Shown here one piece after another: positions 25,171 to 33,848 of a stretch of DNA of 64,000 nucleotides (within the stretch, counting starts at the first letter, position 1; every line of letters starts with the position of its first letter). The notes beneath the pieces are model-generated. The model did not search any database. It saw only the letters and a list, made by a program, of their open reading frames with translations, and was not told the DNA's origin. Source of the stretch: Paenibacillus alvei DSM 29 (GTDB taxonomy: Bacteria; Bacillota; Bacilli; Paenibacillales; Paenibacillaceae). The stretch spans positions 269,001-333,000 of the forward strand of contig NZ_AMBZ01000004.1 of the NCBI RefSeq assembly GCF_000293805.1. Direction: 5' to 3'. A program made the translations under genes and the position numbers.

Positions 25171-26347
25171 TGCAGTACGGACGCCGATCGGACGCTACGG
25201 CGGAGCGCTCAAGGATGTGCGCGCCGATGATCTGGGCGCGATCGTTATTCGCAGCCTGCTGGAGCGGAATCCGGTCGCCCCGGAGCGGGTGGACGGCGTC
25301 ATCTTCGGCTGTGCGAATCAGGCGGGGGAGGATTGCCGCAATGTGGCGCGCATGTCGCTGCTGCTGGCGGGAATGCCGGTCGAGGTGCCGGGAGTGACGG
25401 TAAATCGTCTGTGCGGATCCGGCATGGAAGCCGTTCAGCAATGCGCCTATGCAATTATGGCAGGGGCAGGGCAAGTGTATATTGCCGGCGGGACGGAAAG
25501 CATGACGCGTGCCCCTTTTGTGATGATGAAGCCGGAGGCTGCTTTTCAGCGCGGGCACCAGCAGATCTATGATACGACTTTGGGCTGGAGGATGACTAAT
25601 GACAAGCTGGCTGCCCTATATCCGCCAATCAGTCTAGGAGAGACGGCAGAGAACGTGGCGGAGCAATACGGTGTCAGCCGGGAAGAGCAGGATGAGTTTG
25701 CGTTCACCAGCCAACGGAGATATGCTGAGGCTCAGGCTGCCGGGAAGTTTGACGCAGAGCTTGTTCCGGTGGAGGTGACTGGGCGCAAGGGCCAGATCAC
25801 GAAGATCGAGCAGGATGAACATCCTCGTCCTGAGACGACCCTGGCCCAACTGCAGAAGCTCAAGCCGGCTTTCAAGCATGGGGGAACCGTGACGGCTGGG
25901 AACTCATCGGGTCTTAACGACGGAGCAGCGGCGCTGCTCATAATGGAACAGGAGGCCGCTCATTCGCTCGGTCTTCGGCCACGCGCCCGCGTGGTTGCTG
26001 CTGCATCTGCAGGCGTTGATCCGTCCGTGATGGGAATCGGCCCCGTGCCGGCCGCGCGCAAGGCGCTCCAGCAGGCTGGGTTAAGTATCGGGGACATCGA
26101 TCTGGTCGAGCTGAATGAAGCATTTGCCGCTCAGGCGATAGCTAGCATGCGAGAGTTGAACATCGACCCGAAACGAGTGAACGTGAACGGTGGGGCAATC
26201 GCGATCGGTCATCCGCTCGGGTGCAGCGGGGCTCGCATATTAACAACACTACTCAATGAGATGGAGCGCCGGGAGGTGCGATACGGATTGGCCGCGATGT
26301 GTATTGGCGTGGGTCAAGGCATCGCCACTGTAATTGAGCGAATATGA
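25148..26347 (+). CDS. paaJ: 3-oxoadipyl-CoA/3-oxo-5,6-dehydrosuberyl-CoA thiolase PaaJ
   Basis: The product is 399 aa. The nucleophilic Cys is C89 in [14 protein letters not shown]. The His-bearing [18 protein letters not shown] and the second Cys in [13 protein letters not shown] complete the thiolase site. The internal [13 protein letters not shown] block is typical of the PaaJ/PcaF group. It cleaves both thiolysis steps that yield acetyl-CoA and succinyl-CoA. The start is ATG 25148, overlapping the preceding gene by 23 nt; the longer frame from 25127 is not needed. Confidence 0.93.
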   Translation: MATPVIIDAVRTPIGRYGGALKDVRADDLGAIVIRSLLERNPVAPERVDGVIFGCANQAGEDCRNVARMSLLLAGMPVEVPGVTVNRLCGSGMEAVQQCAYAIMAGAGQVYIAGGTESMTRAPFVMMKPEAAFQRGHQQIYDTTLGWRMTNDKLAALYPPISLGETAENVAEQYGVSREEQDEFAFTSQRRYAEAQAAGKFDAELVPVEVTGRKGQITKIEQDEHPRPETTLAQLQKLKPAFKHGGTVTAGNSSGLNDGAAALLIMEQEAAHSLGLRPRARVVAAASAGVDPSVMGIGPVPAARKALQQAGLSIGDIDLVELNEAFAAQAIASMRELNIDPKRVNVNGGAIAIGHPLGCSGARILTTLLNEMERREVRYGLAAMCIGVGQGIATVIERI

Positions 26348-26398
26348 TCAGGCGCTATCTTGAAGGACATGGTATTTTTCTGGCGAGGAGGAATCGAA

Positions 26399-26821
26399 GT
26401 GAAGCCAGGATTGGCTCCGGGCGCCGAAATATCTTTTTCTGTGACTGTTACACCGGATATGCATCCTGCTTTTGACGGCACAACCATACACGAAGTGATG
26501 TCTACCGTCACCATGATTTACTATATGGAGAAAGCAGGACGAAAGATGATCGTTCCTTTTTTGGAGGAAGAGGAAGAGGGTTCGGGGTTCGCTCTCGATA
26601 TCAAGCACGTAGGGCCTGCGGTTGACGGGCAGGAGGTAACGTTCCGAGCTGTTTGTACCGAGGTGGGGGCGAAGCGCATTGTCTGCGAGGTGACGGCGGA
26701 GACGAGAATCAATCTAGTCGGAAAAGGAACGTTTACGCAGGCGATTTTCGATAAGAAAACGATGGCAGAGCGTCTTACGGCTTTGCGTTGCAAGACGGAA
26801 GAAGAGCAGAAGCTGTCCTGA
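26399..26821 (+). CDS. Hotdog-fold thioesterase (FlK/YbgC-like)
   Basis: The product is 140 aa. It reads as a single hotdog domain: PAFDGTTIHEVMSTVTMIYYMEKAGR, LDIKHVGPAVDGQEVTFRAV. This resembles fluoroacetyl-CoA thioesterase-like proteins. The start is GTG 26399 with GAGGAGGAATC just upstream; an in-frame TTG at 26360 is less likely. It is the last gene before the regulator. It probably removes dead-end acyl-CoA, in addition to PaaI, but its substrate is unknown. Confidence 0.75.
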   Translation: MKPGLAPGAEISFSVTVTPDMHPAFDGTTIHEVMSTVTMIYYMEKAGRKMIVPFLEEEEEGSGFALDIKHVGPAVDGQEVTFRAVCTEVGAKRIVCEVTAETRINLVGKGTFTQAIFDKKTMAERLTALRCKTEEEQKLS

Positions 26822-26866
26822 CAATTGAGCGGCGGTTCCTCCACTCCGACATGTCCTCCATTTTGC

Positions 26867-26895
26867 TTGAGCTATGGAGAGGCAAGTGATACAAT
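26867..26895 (+). promoter_or_regulatory. Candidate promoter of paaX
   Basis: TTGAGC (26867-26872), 17 nt, TACAAT (26890-26895) preceded by TGA (extended -10-like), 52 nt ahead of the start codon. Confidence 0.5.
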
Positions 26896-26946
26896 TTGAC
26901 GAGATGCAACATTTGGAAATCACATGATCGACTAGGAGTGGTGAAC

Positions 26947-27801
26947 ATGAGGCCGCAATCGATGCTGTTTACCATATACGGCGAGTATGTACGTCATTAT
27001 GGAAGCGAAATCTGGGTTGGGAGCCTGACCGCCCTGATGGGGGAATTCGGGTTGACTGAACAGGCTGTACGGGCCGCAATCTCGCGCATGCTGCGCCAAG
27101 GCTGGCTGGAGTCGCGCAAGGTGGGGAATCGCAGCTATTATTCAATGTCTTCGCGCGGCAAGCGGCGCTTGGATGAGGCGGCGGCCCGCATTTATAAACA
27201 GGAGTCGGATACATGGGACGGCAAATGGTGCATTGCGAGCTACAACATTCCCGAAAAGGAACGGGGCATAAGGGATCAATTGCGCAAGGAGCTGGCATGG
27301 CTCGGCTTCGGCATGTTGACGACGAGCACCTGGATCAGTCCTAACGATCTGACTGACAAGGTGAGGGACATCGTGGAATCACGCGGAATTTCCGGATATG
27401 TGGAAATTTTCAAGGCGGATCATATTGCTTGGAGCAAATCTAAGCAGTTGGTACAGAAATGCTGGAACATCGATGAGATTAATGCTGCTTATGCTGAATT
27501 TATTGAGGTATACCGTCCAAGTTATGAAAAATTGCTCGCGATGATTCAGCAGGAGGATGCTATGCCTGACGGTTATTGCTTCGTAGAGAAGAGCAAGCTG
27601 GTTCACTGGTATCGGAAGTTCTTATTCATTGATCCGGACTTCCCTGAAGAGCTGTTGCCAGATGTGTGGTTAGGCAAGGAAGCGGATCAATTGTTCCAGA
27701 ACTACTATGATTTGCTTCATACAGGAGCTAGTCGTTTTTTTGAACAAGTATATGAACCTTCACCTGATGCGCTTCCGCTTCGCAATATCGAGCATGCATA
27801 A
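26947..27801 (+). CDS. paaX: Phenylacetic-acid-responsive transcriptional repressor PaaX
   Basis: The product is 284 aa, close to the roughly 300-aa PaaX family. The N-terminal winged helix-turn-helix is MLFTIYGEYVRHYGSEIWVG then GLTEQAVRAAISRMLRQGWL. The PaaX central domain follows (WCIASYNIPEKERGIRDQLR, WLGFGMLTTSTWISP) and the C-terminal PaaX_C part has HWYRKFLFIDPDFPEELLP. PaaX represses paa genes and is released by phenylacetyl-CoA. The start is ATG 26947, after AGGAG. It is co-directional at the end of the cluster and probably has its own promoter. Confidence 0.94.
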   Translation: MRPQSMLFTIYGEYVRHYGSEIWVGSLTALMGEFGLTEQAVRAAISRMLRQGWLESRKVGNRSYYSMSSRGKRRLDEAAARIYKQESDTWDGKWCIASYNIPEKERGIRDQLRKELAWLGFGMLTTSTWISPNDLTDKVRDIVESRGISGYVEIFKADHIAWSKSKQLVQKCWNIDEINAAYAEFIEVYRPSYEKLLAMIQQEDAMPDGYCFVEKSKLVHWYRKFLFIDPDFPEELLPDVWLGKEADQLFQNYYDLLHTGASRFFEQVYEPSPDALPLRNIEHA

Positions 27802-28462
27802 CACTTATGGAACATTCGCGATAAGTATTTATTTTGGGGCATATGAACTGCGGTGGATTTGATTTTTAAGGGCTCTTTATAGCATTTTTGCTTCTGTGCT
27901 TTAACGTAGGGTCGTGTTGCCGTTGAGTGTTTTTGAGGAGGCTTTTGCGAGTTATAAGCTATGGAGTGCACAGCATTTCAATGATTCCAAGGCGCCATTT
28001 TATCACTTGTCTCATCCTGTGCGTATACTTGTTTCCTTATCTTATCTTGTATGTTTGTGTAAAAAATTCTGATGTCACAGCTTCCCCGCTTGCGGAAGCA
28101 TTTCGTTGAATTCGAATTTGATTGATGGGGAAACGTACAAATAGCTCTTCATTTCAATTTGCACATAAAAGATAAGCGCTTCGCTTTTACGATTTGTACT
28201 ATCTTTCCATTGCGCACTTTTTGAATTCTTCTTTTCATTATCGGTACTGTGATCATAGTAACTTTATCCCGGTGCGAGGTGTTTTTTATCATGATGCGGT
28301 GAAATGGTTTGGGTAGCGAGAGAATGCGAATTTCTACATAGGCAGCTTGGACATATAGGGAATTGCGGGTGAACGAGGTGTAATATTACTAGGCGAGATA
28401 GCGGTATTCGCCATGAATCAAACGGCGTGACCGCTATTCATTTGCAAGTGGAAAAAGGAAGC
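27802..28462. other. 660-nt region without a supported gene
   Basis: AT-rich. A short stem GCTTCC/GGAAGC near 28080-28100 could be a weak terminator for paaX. Open frames here (for example 27927-28109) lack ribosome sites and have no recognisable domains. Confidence 0.45.
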
Positions 28463-28499
28463 TTGACAATTCAATCTAGTTGTAACTATAATGGTTACA
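28463..28499 (+). promoter_or_regulatory. Promoter and autoregulatory operator of the Rrf2 gene
   Basis: TTGACA (28463-28468), 18 nt, TATAAT (28487-28492). The -10 box lies inside an inverted repeat TGTAA-N9-TTACA (28481-28499). The same 11-mer CTAGTTGTAAC with identical spacing to TTACAT recurs upstream of the downstream reductase gene, so this is very likely the Rrf2 operator. Confidence 0.75.
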
Positions 28500-28515
28500 T
28501 GAAAGGGTGAGCAGC

Positions 28516-28953
28516 ATGAAGATAAGCAGCCGCTTTAGTGTAGCCGTCCACATTCTATCTTTGCTGGCGCTTGAACCAAATGCCCATCATACGTCGGAGT
28601 GGATGGCAGGCAGCGTCAACACGAATCCTGTTGTCATTCGGCGGGTAACATCCCAACTGAAGAAGGCTGGACTCGTAGATGTCCGTCCTGGTACAGGGGG
28701 AGCAACCTTGTGCAAGCCAGCTAGTGATATTCATCTTCTTGATGTATATCGCGCAGTTGAGGCGGTTGAGGAAGGGGAATTGTTCGGATTTCACGAACAT
28801 CCGAATCCCAAGTGTCCAATAGGCGCAAATATTGAATCTGTATTACAGCTTGTTATGCTGCGTGCACAATCTGCGATGGAGAAGGTGCTGGCAGAAGTGA
28901 CGCTGGATCAGTTAGCAGGAGATTTGAAGGATCGAATGCAGGAGGATGCGTGA
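28516..28953 (+). CDS. Rrf2-family transcriptional regulator (YwnA-like)
   Basis: The product is 145 aa. The winged helix is ISSRFSVAVHILSLLALEP, then SVNTNPVVIRRVTSQLKKAG and a wing VRPGTGGATLCKP. It has a single Cys late in the chain (PKCPIG), not the three-Cys cluster of Fe-S Rrf2 proteins such as NsrR, so an iron-sulfur cofactor is unlikely. The start is ATG 28516 (AAAGGGTGA upstream), not the GTG at 28507. It is placed before a YwnB-like gene as in Bacillus ywnA-ywnB. Both promoters carry the same palindrome. Confidence 0.87.
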   Translation: MKISSRFSVAVHILSLLALEPNAHHTSEWMAGSVNTNPVVIRRVTSQLKKAGLVDVRPGTGGATLCKPASDIHLLDVYRAVEAVEEGELFGFHEHPNPKCPIGANIESVLQLVMLRAQSAMEKVLAEVTLDQLAGDLKDRMQEDA

Positions 28954-28995
28954 TTCATAGTAGAGTGCAGGCGGTCTACAATTTGAATAAGAATG

Positions 28996-29019
28996 ACTCC
29001 AATGTTTCATGGAGTTTTT
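28996..29019 (+). terminator. Terminator of the Rrf2 gene
   Basis: ACTCC-A-ATG, loop TTT, CATGGAGT followed by TTTTC; one bulged base. Confidence 0.6.
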
Positions 29020-29030
29020 CGTACGCTAGT

Positions 29031-29049
29031 TGTAACATTCTTTATTACA
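29031..29049 (+). promoter_or_regulatory. Second Rrf2-type operator, upstream of the YwnB-like gene
   Basis: TGTAA-N9-TTACA (29031-29049). The context CTAGTTGTAAC and the 8-nt gap to TTACAT are the same as at 28478-28500, while the gap sequence differs. This indicates selection for the half-sites only. Confidence 0.7.
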
Positions 29050-29136
29050 TTAAAGTAATTTGCTAAGCGTGGATTGCTGTCCTTACCAGAAGGAAATAAT
29101 AAATAAACTTTTTACTATAGAAGGGAAGAACTTATT

Positions 29137-29772
29137 ATGAAAATCGCGGTATATGGTGCTACAGGTACAATTGGACAACGTATTGTGAATGAAGCTTTGA
29201 CAAGAGGTCATGAAGTAACGGCAATCGTTCGTGATGCTTCGCGCGTAGCGCAGTCTCATGACAATTTGACAGTGGCGACTGGCGATATTCTCGATTCCGC
29301 AAGCGTGGCTGAGCGTACAGCGGGTCATGATGTTGTCGTTAGTGCTTTTGGGCCTAAGATGGGAGAAGAATCTACACTTGTGGAAGCAACACAAGCATTG
29401 ATCGCTGGTGTAAAGCAGGCTGGAGTAGGACGTTTGATCTCTGTTGGCGGAGCAGGAAGCCTTGAAGTGGCGCCAGGCGTTCAAGTTGTGGACACACCAG
29501 ACTTCCCTGATGCTTGGAAGCCAATCGCGCTAGCACATCGCGACGCGCTTGATGTGTACCGCCATGAATCTACGCTGGCATGGACGAACGTGAGCCCTGC
29601 TGCTTTGATTGAGCCAGGTGAGCGCACTGGACAATATCGTACTGGAACAGACCAATTGGTTGTGGATGCTGAAGGCAATAGCCGCATTTCAGCTGAGGAC
29701 TTCTCTGTAGCAATTCTGGATGAAGTGGAGAATCCGCAATTTTCGGGCCGCCGCTTTACAGCAGCTTATTAA
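29137..29772 (+). CDS. NAD(P)-dependent oxidoreductase, NmrA/atypical SDR type (YwnB-like)
   Basis: The product is 211 aa. The dinucleotide motif YGATGTIGQRIVNEALTRGH is at residues 5-24, followed by AIVRDAS, DVVVSAFGP and SVGGAGSLEVAPG, as in NADH-flavin-reductase-like atypical short-chain dehydrogenases. No Tyr-xxx-Lys catalytic pair is obvious, as is common in this group. It shares the Rrf2 operator with the upstream regulator gene, so it is presumably induced when that repressor is inactivated by electrophile or redox stress (inference). Confidence 0.87.
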   Translation: MKIAVYGATGTIGQRIVNEALTRGHEVTAIVRDASRVAQSHDNLTVATGDILDSASVAERTAGHDVVVSAFGPKMGEESTLVEATQALIAGVKQAGVGRLISVGGAGSLEVAPGVQVVDTPDFPDAWKPIALAHRDALDVYRHESTLAWTNVSPAALIEPGERTGQYRTGTDQLVVDAEGNSRISAEDFSVAILDEVENPQFSGRRFTAAY

Positions 29773-29916
29773 TCACGATTTTGGCTGCAAATGCATAGAA
29801 ACAATTCATTCGTACATTCTGTGTGATCCTTTGAGAACATCTCATGGACACACCGCATGGCGCTGCTCATGATATCGCTTGGACAGCCGCTATGTTGAAC
29901 ATAAAGGAGAATCGCG

Positions 29917-30684
29917 ATGCCAAAATCAATCTTTCTCAGTCACGGTTCGCCGATGATTGCTGTATTGGATAATGAATATACTCGATTTTTAACTAAGCTC
30001 GGAGCAAGTATGAAGCCAAAGGCGATCGTACTGTTCAGTGCCCATTGGGAAAGCGAGGAGTTAACAGTATCTTTCCATGATGGGACGTATGAGACGATTT
30101 ATGACTTCTATGGATTCCCTGATGAATTGTATCAGGTACAGTATCCTGCGAAGGGCTCCACACAGATTGCAACTGAAGTAGAACGCAGTTTCGCTGCCCA
30201 TGGTATTTCTGTAAACCGTGATGAATCACGTGGTCTTGATCATGGTTCATGGTCGCTGCTGAAGCATTTGTATCCGAATGCTGATATTCCAGTTGTACAG
30301 ATATCTGTAAATCCATTCCTTTCTCCAGAGAAACAACTGCTAATCGGAGAGGCTCTTAGTGAGCTGGATGAGGACATTCTACTAATAGGCAGCGGAGCGA
30401 GCGTTCATAATTTGCGCATGTTGAAATGGGAACAGACAGAGCCTGAACCTTGGGCTGTCCAGTTCGACGACTGGCTAATTGAAAAGCTGGAGAAAAAGCA
30501 ATGGAGTGAGTTGGCCTCCTATCAGGAACATGCTCCTCATGCATCACTAGCTGTTCCGCGGGCAGAGCATTTTGTTCCCCTCTTTATTGCGCTTGGGAGC
30601 GCAGGGGATGGCTTGAATCCGAAAGTTATCCATCGCAGTTATGAACTAGGGACACTAAGTTACATGTGCTTGTCCTTCAATTAA
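29917..30684 (+). CDS. Class III extradiol dioxygenase, DODA/LigB type
   Basis: The product is 255 aa. Metal-binding and catalytic segments are SIFLSHGSPMIAVLDN (His at about residue 9), IVLFSAHWES and GLDHGSWSLLKHLYP, all conserved in 4,5-DOPA-dioxygenase-type proteins; LIGSGASVHNLR is also typical. It opens catecholic rings between or beside the hydroxyls. The physiological substrate in Bacillales homologues is unclear. AAGGAG lies 9 nt before ATG 29917. It is a single gene followed by a strong terminator. Confidence 0.9.
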   Translation: MPKSIFLSHGSPMIAVLDNEYTRFLTKLGASMKPKAIVLFSAHWESEELTVSFHDGTYETIYDFYGFPDELYQVQYPAKGSTQIATEVERSFAAHGISVNRDESRGLDHGSWSLLKHLYPNADIPVVQISVNPFLSPEKQLLIGEALSELDEDILLIGSGASVHNLRMLKWEQTEPEPWAVQFDDWLIEKLEKKQWSELASYQEHAPHASLAVPRAEHFVPLFIALGSAGDGLNPKVIHRSYELGTLSYMCLSFN

Positions 30685-30694
30685 CTTCTGACAC

Positions 30695-30742
30695 AAAAGA
30701 GAGCTATCCTCCGCGCATGATGCGGGTAGATAGCTCTCTTTC
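30695..30742 (+). terminator. Rho-independent terminator
   Basis: GAGAGCTATC (30699-30708) pairs perfectly with GATAGCTCTC (30729-30738), flanked by AAAA and TTTC; usable in both directions. Confidence 0.85.
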
Positions 30743-30907
30743 TTGTTAGGCAAGGATGGTCTAGGGAGCGCAGCATATTATGTTTTGCTAACAAAGGCCA
30801 AGACAATCCTCCCGAAGAATTGGAGTTATTGCCGCTGCCCCAGCTTGATTTGTCGAAGAGCTATTGTCATTCTTTTTTGTGCGTCTCTTGTGGGTTGGAC
30901 ATATTTT

Positions 30908-31522
30908 CTATTTATTATCTTCGGTGACTGTTGTTGATCGCTTTGAATCTGAATTTTCTTTGATCGTATGAATGCCAGCGATAAAAGCATTGATAAGTAT
31001 TTCCAAGCTGACATTGAGATCAAGAGGAATGCCAAAGCCCCCTTTTTGCTCCAAGGATGCAAACCCGTGCAGCAAACTTCGGAGGCCGCGTGCGGCGTGA
31101 ATGGCTGCATTGCCAGATAGCTCATATGCTTGAAGGACTTGAATAACGAGATCGACGATATCATTGCTGATCTGCTGTACTTTCTCATGATGCGGATCAG
31201 GTGCATGAAGCGTAGCTTCATAGAGACCAGGATGATTGCGGACGAAGGCGACATATGCTTTACCAATCGCGCGAACAGCTTCATCTCCTGCTCGTCCTAT
31301 TGCTGCGCGTGACATGGTGTATTCTAATTGTTCGAGTCCATGAATGGATAATAATTGGCGTATGCCCTGCAAGCCATCAACATGATTGTAGAGAGAGGGC
31401 GGGCGCACCTTCAACTGCTGTGCAAGCGAAGCAAGCGTAACCGCTTCGAAGCCCTGGGTATCTGCTATATAGGTAGCGGCTTCTCGTATTGTTGTGGAGT
31501 TTAAACCAACTCTAGGTGACAT
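30908..31522 (-). CDS. TetR/AcrR-family transcriptional regulator
   Basis: The product is about 204 aa. The N-terminal TetR helix-turn-helix is TIREAATYIADTQGFEAVTL, LAQQLKVRPPSLYNHVDG. The ligand-binding half ends in HAARGLRSLLHGFASLEQKGGF, the WHG (TetR_C_33) type. I start at the second ATG (31522), 8 nt after GAGGAG; the first ATG (31528) is too close to it. It is flanked by a palindrome 94 bp upstream. It is convergent with the dioxygenase gene, so its target is either itself or genes outside the visible pair. Confidence 0.86.
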   Translation of the reverse strand: MSPRVGLNSTTIREAATYIADTQGFEAVTLASLAQQLKVRPPSLYNHVDGLQGIRQLLSIHGLEQLEYTMSRAAIGRAGDEAVRAIGKAYVAFVRNHPGLYEATLHAPDPHHEKVQQISNDIVDLVIQVLQAYELSGNAAIHAARGLRSLLHGFASLEQKGGFGIPLDLNVSLEILINAFIAGIHTIKENSDSKRSTTVTEDNK

Positions 31523-31615
31523 GATCATTGCTCCTCTGTGTACGTAATTTTTTATTATTGCTATCGTGCAAATGGAGTCTGCGTTATAGAGAGATTCCTG
31601 CTTTTGGCTATATTA

Positions 31616-31634
31616 TAACTAACAATATTAGTTA
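31616..31634. promoter_or_regulatory. TetR-type operator palindrome
   Basis: TAACTAA-CAATA-TTAGTTA, perfect 7-bp arms, lies upstream of the TetR gene in the 430-bp divergent gap. AACTAA/TTAGTT palindromes are typical of TetR operators overlapping promoters. Confidence 0.65.
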
Positions 31635-31952
31635 ATACAATAATAGGGTTTGTTTTGTGTTGCGAGAAAAACAACCAAATGGAGAGAGAGGATTTGGATA
31701 CATTCATCTTGGTATTGAAATATGCTGGCTGTAATCTTTTCCATAGTTCTAGTAGGGAATTGGCTGCTAATGTATATAGGGAATCAATAAGATTGATTCA
31801 TCGTCTTTGAGCACTTGTGCCTAACCTATGAATGTTGGTTTTTTAGGAGTAACCTAGATGTAGGTTGAGACCAACAGGAAAATATTGTAGATTAAGAGGG
31901 CTGAGTGTATAATTTTTGTCATATAACAGGAAGTATTTAGAAGGAGAACATC
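31635..31952. other. Intergenic region before the phosphopantetheinyl transferase gene
   Basis: 318 nt, AT-rich, no supported gene or RNA. A short imperfect repeat of GGTT...AACCT...AGGTTG near 31840-31870 may form hairpins. AGAAGGAG just before 31953 is the ribosome site of the next gene. Confidence 0.4.
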
Positions 31953-32663
31953 ATGAAAGCAATTGCCGTTCGGATCGACAGCATGATCAGATTGGACGAG
32001 TGGCTGCCTTATTTATCGCCGGAACGAAGAGAGAAGGTGGGACGCTTCTATCGAGAGATGGACTCCATTCGCTCCATGTTAAGTGAACTCGTCGCCAAGC
32101 GTTTACTAGTAGAGATGACAGGCTGCACTACTGAACAGATTGCCATTCAAGCGGATCAGTTCGGCAAGCCTATTGTGAGTGAACCGTACAAGCATATTCA
32201 ATTCAATGTTTCTCATTCTGGTATATGGGTTGTCGGTATTGCGAACGATAAGGGGCATCCCGTTGGGATCGATATTGAACAGATTGATGAGGATTTGGAA
32301 GTAGGAAACTTTGCAAGCATTTTGTCTATAAACGAGAAACGGGTGCTTGATTCTTTGCCAGCGAGCAAAAGGAAAGAGCGCTTCATTGAGCTGTGGACAT
32401 ACAAGGAAAGCTATGTAAAAACAACAGGTATGGGATTATCTATGCCAATAGATTTATGCGCTTTCACTTCGTGTCACGCTGATGAGGTTGCCTGGCAATT
32501 GGCGTCACCTAGCGAAAAGCCTTTTTATTGGAAGTCCTATTCCATTCATCCTGATTATAAATTGACGGCATGTTCATCGTATGAGGCATTGCCGGATGTG
32601 TGTGCTGTGATGAGAGCCTCAGATTTTTTGCAGCAATTCCGAGATCAGTATATTCATGTTTAG
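31953..32663 (+). CDS. Sfp-type 4'-phosphopantetheinyl transferase
   Basis: The product is 236 aa, typical of the Sfp group. Diagnostic motifs are QFNVSHSGIWVVGIA, the metal-binding VGIDIEQID near residue 110 and the catalytic LWTYKESYVKTTGMGLS near residue 150. It transfers phosphopantetheine from CoA to carrier proteins, usually of nonribosomal peptide or polyketide synthases. No synthase gene is in the window. The start is ATG with AGAAGGAG 6 nt upstream. It appears to be monocistronic. Confidence 0.92.
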   Translation: MKAIAVRIDSMIRLDEWLPYLSPERREKVGRFYREMDSIRSMLSELVAKRLLVEMTGCTTEQIAIQADQFGKPIVSEPYKHIQFNVSHSGIWVVGIANDKGHPVGIDIEQIDEDLEVGNFASILSINEKRVLDSLPASKRKERFIELWTYKESYVKTTGMGLSMPIDLCAFTSCHADEVAWQLASPSEKPFYWKSYSIHPDYKLTACSSYEALPDVCAVMRASDFLQQFRDQYIHV

Positions 32664-32815
32664 ATAATGAATCTTACTACTATATGTGGGAAGACGGTGT
32701 TTGTGAGAATTCTATGCATACAAGATTTCATATATTGAAGTAGAGGGGCGAAGACAAACGTCTTACTTTCAAAAGTTTCCACAATCATGAAATGGCATAA
32801 AGGGGATCGGATAAA

Positions 32816-33655
32816 GTGAATACAAAACGTTGCTTGACAATTTTTTCATTGATTCCACTGTTAATCGGTTTAAGTGCATGTAATCAAGGAATATCAAATG
32901 TTGTCTCTGTACCTGGCACGCCAGTTCATGTTGAACGGTCATTTGCAGCAGCAGAGGTGTCTCGCATTGATGTTCGGACGAAAGCGGCTAATGTACAATT
33001 AAAAGCTGGCAGCGGTGAGCACATTCAAGTGCAAGTGAATGGCAAATTCGACGGCAATGAGGATGAGATGGATGAACTGCTTACCACGACATTGGAGCAA
33101 GGACAGTTAGCGATCAAAGTAGGGCCAGTAGAGGGGAAAGTATGGACTAATACGTCTCTCACTGTAGAGGTTGCAGTTCCTGCGAAGGTATATGATGAGT
33201 TGAAGCTGGAGGCATCAAGCGGAAATATTACAGCTGACAAAGTTGAAGCAGGCAAGTTGTCTGCTCAATCTTCTTCCGGGAATATCAATGTGAAGGGCTA
33301 TTCGGGCAAAGAATATCAAGTGGCTGCAAGCTCCGGCAATATTCACCTTGGAAAAATGACGGGAAAAGGAAGTGTCGAGGCTTCCTCTGGCAACGTAGAT
33401 ATGGCGATTGATTCCTTTGATGAATCGGTTCGCGTACATACAAGCTCCGGCAATGCCACGATTCGGGTACGTTCTGATGCTGTGTTCCGCATTGTGGCGG
33501 ATACGAAGCTGGATCGTGCGGATCTCAACATTCCGGTTACGCTAGAGCAAAAAGAAGGAAAACGCAAATTTGAAGCTAGCGTCAATCAGGCAACCTCTGA
33601 GTCGCCTGTGTTGGATGTAACGACTTCATCCGGGAAAATGATCTTAGAAAAATAA
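32816..33655 (+). CDS. DUF4097-family beta-repeat lipoprotein
   Basis: The product is 279 aa. The start GTG 32816 gives a lipoprotein signal (TIFSLIPLLIGLSACNQ; lipobox LSAC). The body is a right-handed beta-repeat: LEASSGNITADKV, AQSSSGNINVKGY, AASSGNIHLGKM, VEASSGNVDMAID, VHTSSGNATIRV, five tandem SSGN units at about 16-25-residue steps, the DUF4097 pattern. It is anchored outside the membrane. Such proteins are often induced by envelope stress, but the function is unknown. Confidence 0.88.
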   Translation: MNTKRCLTIFSLIPLLIGLSACNQGISNVVSVPGTPVHVERSFAAAEVSRIDVRTKAANVQLKAGSGEHIQVQVNGKFDGNEDEMDELLTTTLEQGQLAIKVGPVEGKVWTNTSLTVEVAVPAKVYDELKLEASSGNITADKVEAGKLSAQSSSGNINVKGYSGKEYQVAASSGNIHLGKMTGKGSVEASSGNVDMAIDSFDESVRVHTSSGNATIRVRSDAVFRIVADTKLDRADLNIPVTLEQKEGKRKFEASVNQATSESPVLDVTTSSGKMILEK

Positions 33656-33666
33656 AATAAAGTTAG

Positions 33667-33701
33667 AAAAAGCTTCAGCGCTGCGTGCTGAAGCTTTTTT
33701 T
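33667..33701 (+). terminator. Strong rho-independent terminator
   Basis: AGCTTCAGC (33671-33679), 7-nt loop, GCTGAAGCT (33687-33695), then TTTTTT; AAAAA on the left arm. Confidence 0.92.
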
Positions 33702-33848
33702 GTTGTCTTTATGAATTTGCAAAACAAGGAAAGAGATTAAATTTATGCTTGATTATTTGTAATAGTAAGATTACAATTTTTTGATTGAATAATTAGTCAA
33801 TAGAAAAACATCGCAGGCATTTATCCCATTGTAGAAAGGAAAATTCGT

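Noticed and set aside
27927-28109. 60-codon hydrophobic frame downstream of paaX
   Set aside because: No ribosome site or conserved neighbour; AT-rich DNA readily yields such hydrophobic frames.
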